A DNA stretch of 64,000 bases, taken from assembly GCA_964564415.1 (NCBI GenBank), contig CAZMAV010000005.1, positions 124,001-188,000 of the forward strand, given 5' to 3'. The notes below the pieces were generated by a model. The model searched no databases, was not told the DNA's origin, and saw only the letters and a program-made list of their open reading frames with translations. The stretch is from JALEFZ01 sp964564415. Its GTDB lineage: Bacteria; Bacteroidota; Bacteroidia; J057. Shown here in pieces: positions 8,261 through 15,305 of the stretch (its first letter is position 1; the number at the start of each line of letters is the position of its first letter). A program made the translations under genes and the position numbers.

Positions 8261-9745
8261 ATGGAACTACACCCGCAAACCCTTGGGCTGGATCAGATCA
8301 ATCAGCTGGTCAGTCAGCGCAAAGGCAGGTTGTACCTGTCTGATGAGTCAAAAGCCATTATCACCAACTGTAGGACTTACCTGGATGCCCGTCTGAGCGA
8401 AGACCAGGACCCAATATATGGGATCAACACGGGGTTTGGCTATCTCTGCGATAAGGAAATTGCTTCTGAAGATCGGCAGCAGCTTCAGCTCAACCTCATT
8501 CGTTCTCATGCCTGCGGACTAGGAGAAGAAGTTCCTGCCGAAATCGTACGGCTCATGCTCCTTCTCAAGGTTAAGTCCCTTGCGCTGGGACATTCCGGCG
8601 TGCGCCTGGAGACCGTCGAGCGCCTCCTGAACTTCTTTAATGAAGATATTCTTCCTGTAATTTATACCCAGGGTTCGCTGGGTGCAAGTGGTGACCTGGC
8701 TCCCCTGGCCCATCTTTCTCTGCCCTTGATTGGGGAAGGAGAGGTTTACTGGAAGGGAGAAAAGCGTGCTACCGCCGCTGTTTTGCAGGAAATGGGATGG
8801 GAACCCCTTACGCTGGAGGCCAAGGAAGGCCTGGCTTTACTCAATGGCACCCAATTTATGCTAGCTTATGGAGTCCATGTGGTGATCTGGGCCGAGCACC
8901 TGGCAGAAATGGCAGATACGATTGCAGCCTTGAGTATGGACGGTTTTGACTGCAGATTAGAGCCCTTTCATCCCAGGCTTCACGAAATAAGGTCTCACCA
9001 GGGGCAGGTGTCGACAGCCGCTCACATCAGAAAATTACTGGAGGGGTCGGAAATCGCCCACGCAGGCAATAAGTATATCCAGGACCCTTATTCATTCCGT
9101 TGCATTCCACAGGTACATGGGGCGACCAAAGATGCTATTCGTTATTGTCGCCAGGTATTTGAGACCGAGGTCAATAGCGTATCGGACAATCCCAATATCT
9201 TTCCCGAGCAAAACCTCATTCTTTCCGGGGGCAACTTTCATGGCCAGCCCTTAGCCTTGGCACTGGATTTCTTGGGAATAGCCGTAGCTGAGCTGGCGAG
9301 TATATCGGAGCGCAGAACCTATCAACTCCTTTCCGGAGTCAGGAAGCTCCCTCTTTTTTTGGTGGCCAATCCCGGCCTTGATTCGGGGATGATGATCCCT
9401 CAATACACGGCAGCTTCTATCGTCAGCCAAAACAAACAGCTGGCTACCCCGGCTTCCATAGATACCATCCCCTCTTCCAATAACCAGGAGGATCATGTGA
9501 GCATGGGTGCCAATGCTGCAACCAAATGCCTGAAAATTCTGGAAAACCTTCACCATATCCTCGCTATTGAGTTGATGAACGCCTCCCAGGCCCTTCACTT
9601 TCGGGCTCCTCTGCAGACAGGGATTCCCTTGAGGACCATGCTAAATGAATACAGAAAAGAAGTGCCATTTCTGGAAAAAGACCAGACTCTTTATCCTCTG
9701 ATTCGAGCCTCGGTAGCATTTTTGAGCAGTAGGCGAAAAGCCTGA
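8261..9745 (+). CDS. hutH: Histidine ammonia-lyase
   Basis: Deaminates L-histidine to trans-urocanate, the first step of histidine degradation. It has 494 residues. The tripeptide Ala-Ser-Gly that cyclises to the MIO prosthetic group is at 142-144 within GSLGASGDLAPLAH, exactly the numbering of the Pseudomonas putida enzyme. The catalytic Tyr53 (PIYGINTGFG) and His83 also align. Residues Ser82-His83 are those expected for histidine specificity rather than the His-Leu or Phe-His of tyrosine/phenylalanine lyases. No hutU, hutI or hutG is in the window, so the rest of the pathway must be elsewhere. A hairpin lies directly before the start codon. Confidence 0.93.
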   Translation: MELHPQTLGLDQINQLVSQRKGRLYLSDESKAIITNCRTYLDARLSEDQDPIYGINTGFGYLCDKEIASEDRQQLQLNLIRSHACGLGEEVPAEIVRLMLLLKVKSLALGHSGVRLETVERLLNFFNEDILPVIYTQGSLGASGDLAPLAHLSLPLIGEGEVYWKGEKRATAAVLQEMGWEPLTLEAKEGLALLNGTQFMLAYGVHVVIWAEHLAEMADTIAALSMDGFDCRLEPFHPRLHEIRSHQGQVSTAAHIRKLLEGSEIAHAGNKYIQDPYSFRCIPQVHGATKDAIRYCRQVFETEVNSVSDNPNIFPEQNLILSGGNFHGQPLALALDFLGIAVAELASISERRTYQLLSGVRKLPLFLVANPGLDSGMMIPQYTAASIVSQNKQLATPASIDTIPSSNNQEDHVSMGANAATKCLKILENLHHILAIELMNASQALHFRAPLQTGIPLRTMLNEYRKEVPFLEKDQTLYPLIRASVAFLSSRRKA

Positions 9746-9846
9746 GCCTATGCTAAGCCTCTTGATAGTCACAGGCTTGTTGGACAGTTGTTGTGCAAAT
9801 AGTTCAAAATATTTAATTTATTTTATCATTTTTTCATTAAAAGGTT

Positions 9847-9878
9847 TTTGTGTTTGAGAATTTTAAAACCTATACTTG
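9847..9878 (+). promoter_or_regulatory. Promoter of the aromatic amino acid operon
   Basis: TTTG at 9847-9850, then 20 nt, then TATACTTG at 9871-9878, one mismatch from TAnnTTTG. The predicted start, around 9883-9886, is next to the GTG of the leader peptide, so the leader RNA would be nearly leaderless. Confidence 0.55.
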
Positions 9879-9885
9879 TATCAAA

Positions 9886-9945
9886 GTGGAAAGAAACAAA
9901 ACATACAAGAATGCCCGCTACATTTATTTTTACTATCTCAGGTAG
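9886..9945 (+). CDS. Putative leader peptide rich in Tyr and Phe (attenuator)
   Basis: A 19-codon frame, GTG at 9886 to TAG at 9943-9945, whose product ends in RYIYFYYLR: four Tyr and one Phe in the last eight residues. Tyr and Phe are the end products of the operon that follows. The stop codon lies 4 nt before strand 2 of the attenuator structure, the position expected for a terminating ribosome to cover that strand. A GTG start at the very 5' end of the transcript is unusual; another GTG at 9850 is in frame but would lie in the promoter. A different ATG frame (9911) also crosses the region and runs into pheA. The peptide composition and geometry support this call; translation is not shown. 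Confidence 0.6.
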   Translation: MERNKTYKNARYIYFYYLR

Positions 9946-10015
9946 TAAAGCGGGATTCCTATATGTAAAGAATATTACTGAATGGCGTCCCGATGAACGG
10001 GGCGCATTTTTTTTT
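9914..10015 (+). promoter_or_regulatory. Transcription attenuator upstream of pheA
   Basis: Four segments can pair in alternative ways. Strand 1 CCCGC (9914-9918) pairs with strand 2 GCGGG (9950-9954), stacked on a 7-bp helix TTTACTA/TAGTAAA (9929-9935 with 9943-9949). Strand 2 CGGGA (9951-9955) can instead pair with strand 3 TCCCG (9988-9992). Strand 3 within GCGTCCCG (9985-9992) pairs with strand 4 CGGGGCGC (9998-10005) to form a terminator. A ribosome stalled on the Tyr/Phe codons of the leader peptide (9919-9936) would cover strand 1 and favour the 2:3 antiterminator. A ribosome at the leader stop (9943-9945) would cover strand 2 and favour termination. This is the classical trp/phe logic. 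Confidence 0.7.
9985..10015 (+). terminator. Intrinsic terminator in the pheA leader
   Basis: Eight-bp stem (9985-9992 with 9998-10005, one G-T pair), 5-nt loop, then nine T residues at 10007-10015. It lies 6 nt before the pheA ATG, far from the end of hutH (9745), so it is placed to control pheA rather than simply to end hutH. Confidence 0.85.
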
Positions 10016-10020
10016 GTCTT

Positions 10021-10881
10021 ATGATTGGTACAAGATCCGGCGCCGAAACAAAGAGAATTGCCATACAAGGCATTAAAGGAGCCTTTCATGAAATAGCTGC
10101 CCGGAAGTTTTTTGGGTCGGAAATTGAACTGGAAGAGTGCCTGAGTTTTGCCGATCTCTTCGAGTCCCTGGATGAATGGAGGGCAGACCTGGGCGTGGTA
10201 GCCATAGAAAATACCCTGGCAGGGACTATTTTGCCCAATTATGCCTTGCTACGAAATTCAAACTATCGCATCATCGGTGAGGTTTATCTTAGGATCGAGC
10301 ATCACCTGATTGGCGTGGCGGGTAGTGGGATGGATTCTTTGAGAGAAGTCTATTCTCATCCCATGGCGATCGAGCAGTGCCGGGTATTTTTTGAGGCTTA
10401 TCCCCACATTCGATTGGTAGAAAGTCGGGACACAGCAGAAAGTGCTCGCTGGGTCGCGGAAAAAGAAGATATGGGATTGGCTGCCATAGGTAGCCAACTG
10501 GCCGCTGAGCATTATGGGCTTTCATTGCTCTGGGATAATATAGAAACCAATCCTTCCAATTATACCCGGTTTTGGGTGATTGCTGAAGGGGAGAGGGTAG
10601 AGCAGGCCATCCAAGATGCCGAAAAGGCTTCCATTTCCTTTATTCATAAGCATGAGGTAGGGAGCCTGGCTCAGGTCCTTCTCTTGCTCAGTGCCCATGG
10701 GATGAACCTGACTAAGATTCAATCTCTGCCCATCATAGGACAGGCCTGGAAATATTTTTTTCACCTTGATCTGGAGTTTGAGGACTACGAGCAGTACCAG
10801 CGAGCCATGGCTGCCATCGACTTCCAGGTTCATGAACTAAAAATTCTGGGGGAGTATCCCAGAGGAGAAAAATGGAACTAA
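10021..10881 (+). CDS. pheA: Prephenate dehydratase
   Basis: Converts prephenate to phenylpyruvate in phenylalanine synthesis. It has 286 residues without a chorismate mutase domain. The N-terminus IAIQGIKGAFHEIAARKFF is the family's G-x-x-G-x-(F/Y)-x-x-A signature. NYTRFWVI contains the catalytic Thr-Arg-Phe. The C-terminal third (from about 205, VGSLAQVLLLLSAHGMNLTKIQSLPI) is an ACT domain with the ESRP-like motif changed to QSLP, the site of phenylalanine feedback. It is the first gene of the aromatic operon and sits right after a terminator/antiterminator leader. The aminotransferase gene follows after 45 nt. Confidence 0.95.
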   Translation: MIGTRSGAETKRIAIQGIKGAFHEIAARKFFGSEIELEECLSFADLFESLDEWRADLGVVAIENTLAGTILPNYALLRNSNYRIIGEVYLRIEHHLIGVAGSGMDSLREVYSHPMAIEQCRVFFEAYPHIRLVESRDTAESARWVAEKEDMGLAAIGSQLAAEHYGLSLLWDNIETNPSNYTRFWVIAEGERVEQAIQDAEKASISFIHKHEVGSLAQVLLLLSAHGMNLTKIQSLPIIGQAWKYFFHLDLEFEDYEQYQRAMAAIDFQVHELKILGEYPRGEKWN

Positions 10882-10926
10882 CCAATTTTTTGCATAGACC
10901 TACGTTCTTCTAACCACCTTTGCACC

Positions 10927-12099
10927 ATGATAATTCCAGTCGCACATCGCCTCGACGAGGTCAAAGAATACTACTTCGCCACCAAACTCAGAGAAATCAG
11001 GAGTCGCAATGCCCAGGGCGAAAATATCATCAACCTGGGGATCGGCAATCCCGACCTTTCCCCCTCTGAGGCTACCATTAAAGCCCTGATTCAGTCTGTA
11101 GTCGAACCGGGCAACCACGGCTACCAGGCCTACAAGGGGATTCCTCAGCTTAGGGAAGCTTATGGGGAATATTATCTCAATACTTATGGGGTAAGCCTCG
11201 ATGCAGAGGCCGAAATTCTCCCCCTGATGGGTTCCAAAGAGGGTATCATGCACATTTCCATGGCATTCCTGAATCCCGGCGATCAGGTCCTGGTTCCCAA
11301 TCCGGGCTATCCCACCTATTCCTCTGTGGCCAAACTCCTCGGAGCAAAGCGTATTCCCTATCACCTGAATGAAGCTTCAGGTTGGCAGCCTGATTTCGAT
11401 CACCTGGAATCCATGGATCTCTCCAGGGTAAAAATCATGTGGGTAAATTATCCCCACATGCCTACGGGAGCCCCGGCTTCCAAAGAAACTTTCCTGAAAT
11501 TGGTAGAATTTGGGCGGAGACATCACATCTTGATTTGTCATGATAATCCTTACTCCCTCATCCTCAATCCCTATCCCATGAGCCTTCTAGGGGTGGAAGG
11601 TGCCAGGGAAGTGGTCTTGGAACTCAATTCTCTGAGCAAATCTCACAACATGGCCGGATGGCGGATGGGGATGCTCGCAGCAGCTCCCGAGTACATACAA
11701 ACTGTGATGAGGGTCAAGAGCAACATGGACTCGGGAATGTTTCTGCCCATGCAGCAGGCAGCTGCCCAGGCCCTTCAGAACACGTATCAGTGGCACAGAG
11801 ATCAGAATCAGACCTATGCCCGTCGTCGCAGACTGGTTTATGAGATGCTTGACTTGCTGGGTTGTACCTACAATACTGATCACGTCGGCATGTTTATCTG
11901 GGCCCGCATTCCGGAGCATATCAGTAAAGGCGAATGGCTCTCAGAATACCTGCTCAATCAGGCCCGGGTCTTTGTCGCACCTGGATTTATCTTTGGAAGT
12001 GAAGGAGAGCGCTACATTCGCATTTCTCTTTGTGCCAGCCAAAAATCCCTGGAGCAAGCCCTCGGCCGTATCGCCTCTTTGTCCGTACCACAAATTTGA
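10927..12099 (+). CDS. Class I/II aminotransferase (probable aromatic/aspartate aminotransferase)
   Basis: PLP-dependent fold-type I enzyme of 390 residues. The Schiff-base lysine is Lys238 in NSLSKSHNMAGWRMG; Asn174 lies in NYPHMPTGA, Asp206 in CHDNPYS, and the carboxylate-binding Arg is in ERYIRISLC near the C-terminus. Sequence alone allows LL-diaminopimelate or aspartate aminotransferase type. Its position between pheA and tyrA suggests transamination of phenylpyruvate and 4-hydroxyphenylpyruvate to Phe and Tyr, an inference from context. It is separated from tyrA by only 4 nt, so it is part of the same transcript. Confidence 0.9.
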   Translation: MIIPVAHRLDEVKEYYFATKLREIRSRNAQGENIINLGIGNPDLSPSEATIKALIQSVVEPGNHGYQAYKGIPQLREAYGEYYLNTYGVSLDAEAEILPLMGSKEGIMHISMAFLNPGDQVLVPNPGYPTYSSVAKLLGAKRIPYHLNEASGWQPDFDHLESMDLSRVKIMWVNYPHMPTGAPASKETFLKLVEFGRRHHILICHDNPYSLILNPYPMSLLGVEGAREVVLELNSLSKSHNMAGWRMGMLAAAPEYIQTVMRVKSNMDSGMFLPMQQAAAQALQNTYQWHRDQNQTYARRRRLVYEMLDLLGCTYNTDHVGMFIWARIPEHISKGEWLSEYLLNQARVFVAPGFIFGSEGERYIRISLCASQKSLEQALGRIASLSVPQI

Positions 12100-12103
12100 A
12101 ACA

Positions 12104-12949
12104 ATGATTATCGCTATAGTGGGCCTTGGATTGATAGGGGGGTCCATAGCCAAGGATTTGAGAAGTAATGGTTTCGCTACAGACCTCCTGGGTGTGGATG
12201 AAAGTGAAGCTCACCAGAGAAAAGCCCTTGAATTGGACCTTGTAGACGAGATTGTAAGCCTGGAAGATGCCTGTTTTCGTGCGGATATTGTCTTGCTGGC
12301 CGTACCCGTCTCCGCCTTGCTTCGATTGATACCCAATGCTTTGGAACAGCTTGGAAGTCGGGGAGTCCTGATCGACATGGGTTCGACCAAGTCTATCATT
12401 GCTGAAAAGGTGGATCAGCATCCCTGCCGGGGTCGACTGGTGTTGGCTCACCCTATGGCCGGAACCGAAAACTCTGGTCCCCAGGCCGCAATCGATCATT
12501 TGTTCCACTCCAAAGCCGCCATCATTTGTGATCGAGAAAAAAGCGACAGCGATGCAGTAAAGGTGGCTGAGCGATTGTTCAAAAGCCTCTTCATGAGGAT
12601 TCTTTACATGAATGCCCGAGACCACGATCGACATGCCGCTTATGTGTCGCACATCTCCCACATTACTTCCTTTGTATTGGCGCTGACAGTCTTGGAAAAA
12701 GAAAAAAGCGAAGCTAATATCTTTAACCTGGCCAGTGGGGGATTCGCCTCTACCGTCAGGCTGGCAAAAAGCTCTCCCAGGATGTGGAGGGACATTTATG
12801 AACAAAACTCAGGTAACCTGATAGATGTATTGGACAAATACCTTGAAAAAATGAAGGAGTTTCGAGACCACATTTCCGAAGGAAGGTTTGACCATACCCA
12901 TCAAATGATGGAGGAAGCCAATAAAATCAGAAAAATCTTAACCGATTAA
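12104..12949 (+). CDS. tyrA: Prephenate dehydrogenase
   Basis: Oxidatively decarboxylates prephenate to 4-hydroxyphenylpyruvate in tyrosine synthesis. It has 281 residues from the ATG at 12104, chosen because the Rossmann motif VGLGLIGGSIA starts at residue 6; the frame stays open upstream only as overlap with the aminotransferase gene. LAHPMAGTENSGP carries the catalytic His region, and HDRHAAYVSHISH matches the prephenate-binding helices. There is no ACT domain, so feedback control may rest on the leader attenuator and the dehydratase. It begins 4 nt after the preceding stop and ends 10 nt before the next ATG. Confidence 0.94.
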   Translation: MIIAIVGLGLIGGSIAKDLRSNGFATDLLGVDESEAHQRKALELDLVDEIVSLEDACFRADIVLLAVPVSALLRLIPNALEQLGSRGVLIDMGSTKSIIAEKVDQHPCRGRLVLAHPMAGTENSGPQAAIDHLFHSKAAIICDREKSDSDAVKVAERLFKSLFMRILYMNARDHDRHAAYVSHISHITSFVLALTVLEKEKSEANIFNLASGGFASTVRLAKSSPRMWRDIYEQNSGNLIDVLDKYLEKMKEFRDHISEGRFDHTHQMMEEANKIRKILTD

Positions 12950-12959
12950 AGCGAATATT

Positions 12960-14072
12960 ATGGAAAATCTATCGATCACTCCCATGAGTGAATGGGGCTT
13001 TGGGCTGGGAGACCGTGTCAATATATCCGGGCCATGTAGCGCCGAAACTCCAGAGCAGGTTATGCAGACTGTCCAAGGAGTAGCCAAGCACGACGTACAA
13101 ATCATAAGAGCGGGAATCTGGAAGCCCAGGACGCGACCCAGTTCCTTCGAAGGTGTGGGCAGCGTAGGGTTAAAATGGCTCAAGGATGCCGGCAAGGCCG
13201 TAGACAAGCCCGTATGCTGTGAAGTGGCCAATGTTAAGCATGTCTACGAAGCCCTCCGTGGAGGCATCGACATCCTCTGGATAGGTGCCAGAACCACCAC
13301 CAATCCCTTTGCAGTACAGGAAATTGCCGATGCCTTGGACGGGGTAGACATTCCTGTCATGGTCAAAAATCCGGTCAATCCCGACCTCAATCTATGGCTG
13401 GGAGCCCTGGAGCGGCTCAATAAAAAGGGAATCACCAAATTGGCAGCTATACACCGGGGATTTTCGGTCCATAATGAGAAGAAGTATCGAAACAATCCCA
13501 TGTGGCAGATTCCTATCGAGCTTAAGCGTAAATTGTCTAAAATGCCTCTCATCTGTGATCCTTCACATATTTGTGGAAATCGTAGCCTTCTGCGGCAGGT
13601 ATCTCAAAAGGCCCTGGACCTCAATTTTGATGGACTGATGCTGGAATCGCACATTACCCCAGACAAGGCCCTGAGCGATGCCAAGCAGCAGGTGACCCCT
13701 GAGCATTTGGGAGAAATTTTGGGGGAGTTGACCTACAGAAATTTGACCTCTGATAATCCCCAATTTACCTCTCAATTGGAGCATCTCAGGGATGAAATCG
13801 ATGACCTGGATCACAAGATCATAGATCAACTGGTCAAACGAATGGGTATAGCCCGTCAGATCGGTTTATACAAAAAAGAAAACAACATTACCATCCTCCA
13901 GCCCGGGAGATGGGAGGAAATCATCAGCGACCGGGTGAGTTACGGAAAGAAACAAGGACTTAGCGATGACCTTTTGGGCGAAATTCTCAAACTCATTCAT
14001 CAGGAATCGATCCGCCATCAAACAAAAGTTATGAACGAAGAGGTCCAAATCCTCAGGGAGAAGAAAGGTTAG
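12960..14072 (+). CDS. aroG: Bifunctional DAHP synthase / chorismate mutase
   Basis: A fusion of 370 residues. Residues about 15-255 are a type I-beta 3-deoxy-7-phosphoheptulonate synthase: SGPCSAETPEQV, GIWKPRTRPSSFEGVG, MVKNPVNPD and CDPSHICGNR. Residues about 275-360 are an AroQ-type chorismate mutase helix bundle starting at LEHLRDEIDDLDHKI and QLVKRMGIARQIGLYKK. The protein therefore catalyses both the first step of the shikimate pathway and the branch-point step to prephenate; fusion to a mutase is known in this phylum and usually makes the synthase sensitive to prephenate/chorismate. It is the last gene of the operon, followed by a strong terminator. Confidence 0.94.
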   Translation: MENLSITPMSEWGFGLGDRVNISGPCSAETPEQVMQTVQGVAKHDVQIIRAGIWKPRTRPSSFEGVGSVGLKWLKDAGKAVDKPVCCEVANVKHVYEALRGGIDILWIGARTTTNPFAVQEIADALDGVDIPVMVKNPVNPDLNLWLGALERLNKKGITKLAAIHRGFSVHNEKKYRNNPMWQIPIELKRKLSKMPLICDPSHICGNRSLLRQVSQKALDLNFDGLMLESHITPDKALSDAKQQVTPEHLGEILGELTYRNLTSDNPQFTSQLEHLRDEIDDLDHKIIDQLVKRMGIARQIGLYKKENNITILQPGRWEEIISDRVSYGKKQGLSDDLLGEILKLIHQESIRHQTKVMNEEVQILREKKG

Positions 14073-14124
14073 GTAGACAAGCCAAAACCTGTATGGTAGA
14101 GTTAAGATGTTTTTTAGCTAAATA

Positions 14125-14157
14125 AGGTAGGATGTGTGCCTCACATCCTACCTTTTT
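14125..14157. terminator. Bidirectional terminator of the aromatic operon
   Basis: A perfect 12-bp stem AGGTAGGATGTG/CACATCCTACCT (14125-14136 and 14142-14153), 5-nt loop, followed by TTTTT. It lies between two convergent genes and can serve both. Confidence 0.9.
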
Positions 14158-14161
14158 AGTT

Positions 14162-15007
14162 TTATAGCCTTGCCATGTAGGCCTGGGGAAACTTTCGTTG
14201 CATCCGCTTATCGATGTCACTTACAGAAACCCTCCCATCCTTATTTTCATCAAGTCCCGAGTTTTGGCGATAGGATTTGCTGGGTTTAGCATAGAGGGTA
14301 TAGCAATAGTCTTGTTTGAGGGCTCGCGGATAAAGGATAGCCAGATAGAGGTCGGTAAGGCTGTCGAAGGAGCCATAACGACGCTTGACGTTGTTCAGGT
14401 ACTCGTAAACGTAGTCCATCTGCTTTACGTGATCCATAGCCGCCAGTTGAGAGAGGCTTATGCCAAGTTCTCCTGCAGTAATGGGCATGAACTGGATCAG
14501 GCCTGTAGCTCCGCTACCCTTGTGGTTCTTCACGGCCGCATCGAATTTAGACTCTGAGTACATGACTGCCATCAACCACTCTGGAGGGACCCCGAGCTTT
14601 TGAGCAACCTGTCTTACCTTCATTTCAAAGGCAGTAGGATTGTGAACAAAAGCCGAAGCCTTGTCCATGAGGAGCAGAGAAGCACTGTTGCCTACCCGAC
14701 GAGAGGCCGAATGGCTAGAAACGGGGACAGCCAGGCTGGAGTTGTCGGTGCCGGGAAGGGCCGTGAGATTTGCAGCTACACTTCCCATCAGTTCTGCCCT
14801 GGGCATAGCTGGGTTGAAGAGGCTGTGAGTCAAAAGATTGGTAAGAAAAACCACCAGAGCAAAGATGGCGACACCCTTGAGATTGAATCTGCTCTCCGTC
14901 CGGATAGGTCGGGCCAGACTGGTGCTTCGAGAGGAAGGAGTGTCATAATAGTGCAGGTCGTAGGCCTGATTTACCTTATGACTTAAGTTAGGTCTGTAAG
15001 TCTTCAT
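14162..15007 (-). CDS. Lytic transglycosylase (SLT domain) with a C-terminal EF-hand-like loop
   Basis: A peptidoglycan-cleaving enzyme of 281 residues. A membrane anchor/signal segment GVAIFALVVFLTNLL lies at about 46-60 after a cytoplasmic-looking N-terminus, so it is probably inner-membrane anchored facing the periplasm. The Slt core has VPPEWLMAVMYSESKFDAAV with the catalytic Glu, then GSGATGLIQFMP. At residues 253-264 the loop DENKDGRVSVSD has the Asp/Asn/Asp...Asp spacing of a canonical EF-hand or dockerin calcium loop, immediately before the end. That suggests calcium dependence. The gene converges on the aromatic operon. Confidence 0.88.
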   Translation of the reverse strand: MKTYRPNLSHKVNQAYDLHYYDTPSSRSTSLARPIRTESRFNLKGVAIFALVVFLTNLLTHSLFNPAMPRAELMGSVAANLTALPGTDNSSLAVPVSSHSASRRVGNSASLLLMDKASAFVHNPTAFEMKVRQVAQKLGVPPEWLMAVMYSESKFDAAVKNHKGSGATGLIQFMPITAGELGISLSQLAAMDHVKQMDYVYEYLNNVKRRYGSFDSLTDLYLAILYPRALKQDYCYTLYAKPSKSYRQNSGLDENKDGRVSVSDIDKRMQRKFPQAYMARL

Positions 15008-15047
15008 TGCGACTTAATATTTAGGGGTTTGCTAAGAAAGATAGGAT

Positions 15048-15213
15048 TTATCCGATTATTATTAGCAATATTAGATAATTAAATTTCATTTATCAAATAA
15101 TATTAGTAAATCTTCTAACACTTTGGATAAAATGTTAGTATTATCCACACAATTGTTGAAAAAATGGCTTTTTAGGTGTTTGTAGCTTTCAAAACCCCAA
15201 TAGCTATGGATAA
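15048..15213. promoter_or_regulatory. Cluster of DnaA-box-like sites in an AT-rich gap
   Basis: Within the roughly 300-bp gene-free stretch upstream of the transglycosylase gene there is one perfect DnaA box TTATCCACA (15141-15149, plus) and three TTATCC variants: TTATCCGAT at 15048-15056 (plus), and TTATCCAAA at 15122-15130 and TTATCCATA at 15205-15213 (both minus). The surroundings are very AT-rich. They may titrate DnaA or couple the neighbouring cell-wall gene to replication; an origin is possible but not supported by gene orientation, which is convergent here. Confidence 0.4.
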
Positions 15214-15222
15214 GCATGAGGT

Positions 15223-15266
15223 AAAAAAAAGATACTTCAGCAAATATTTCATTCACTAAAGTATCT
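15223..15266 (-). terminator. Intrinsic terminator of the outer-membrane protein gene
   Basis: Minus-strand 8-bp stem AGATACTT/AAGTATCT (arms 15266-15259 and 15237-15230) with a 21-nt loop, followed by a run of T (15230-15223). It lies about 40 nt after the stop at 15306. Confidence 0.6.
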
Positions 15267-15305
15267 AAAAGTCCAACTTTTCTCCCTGTCTAACTTTAAA
15301 TTTGC

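Noticed and set aside
8261..9745. Tyrosine or phenylalanine ammonia-lyase
   Set aside because: The selectivity residues Ser82-His83 are those of histidine lyases.
9911..10024. 37-codon ATG frame as the pheA leader peptide
   Set aside because: It contains few aromatic codons before strand 2 and runs through the terminator into pheA; the overlapping GTG frame with its Tyr/Phe cluster and well-placed stop fits an attenuator better.
15048..15213. Replication origin
   Set aside because: DnaA-like boxes are present but no dnaA gene, and flanking genes converge on the area rather than diverge; kept only as a regulatory cluster.
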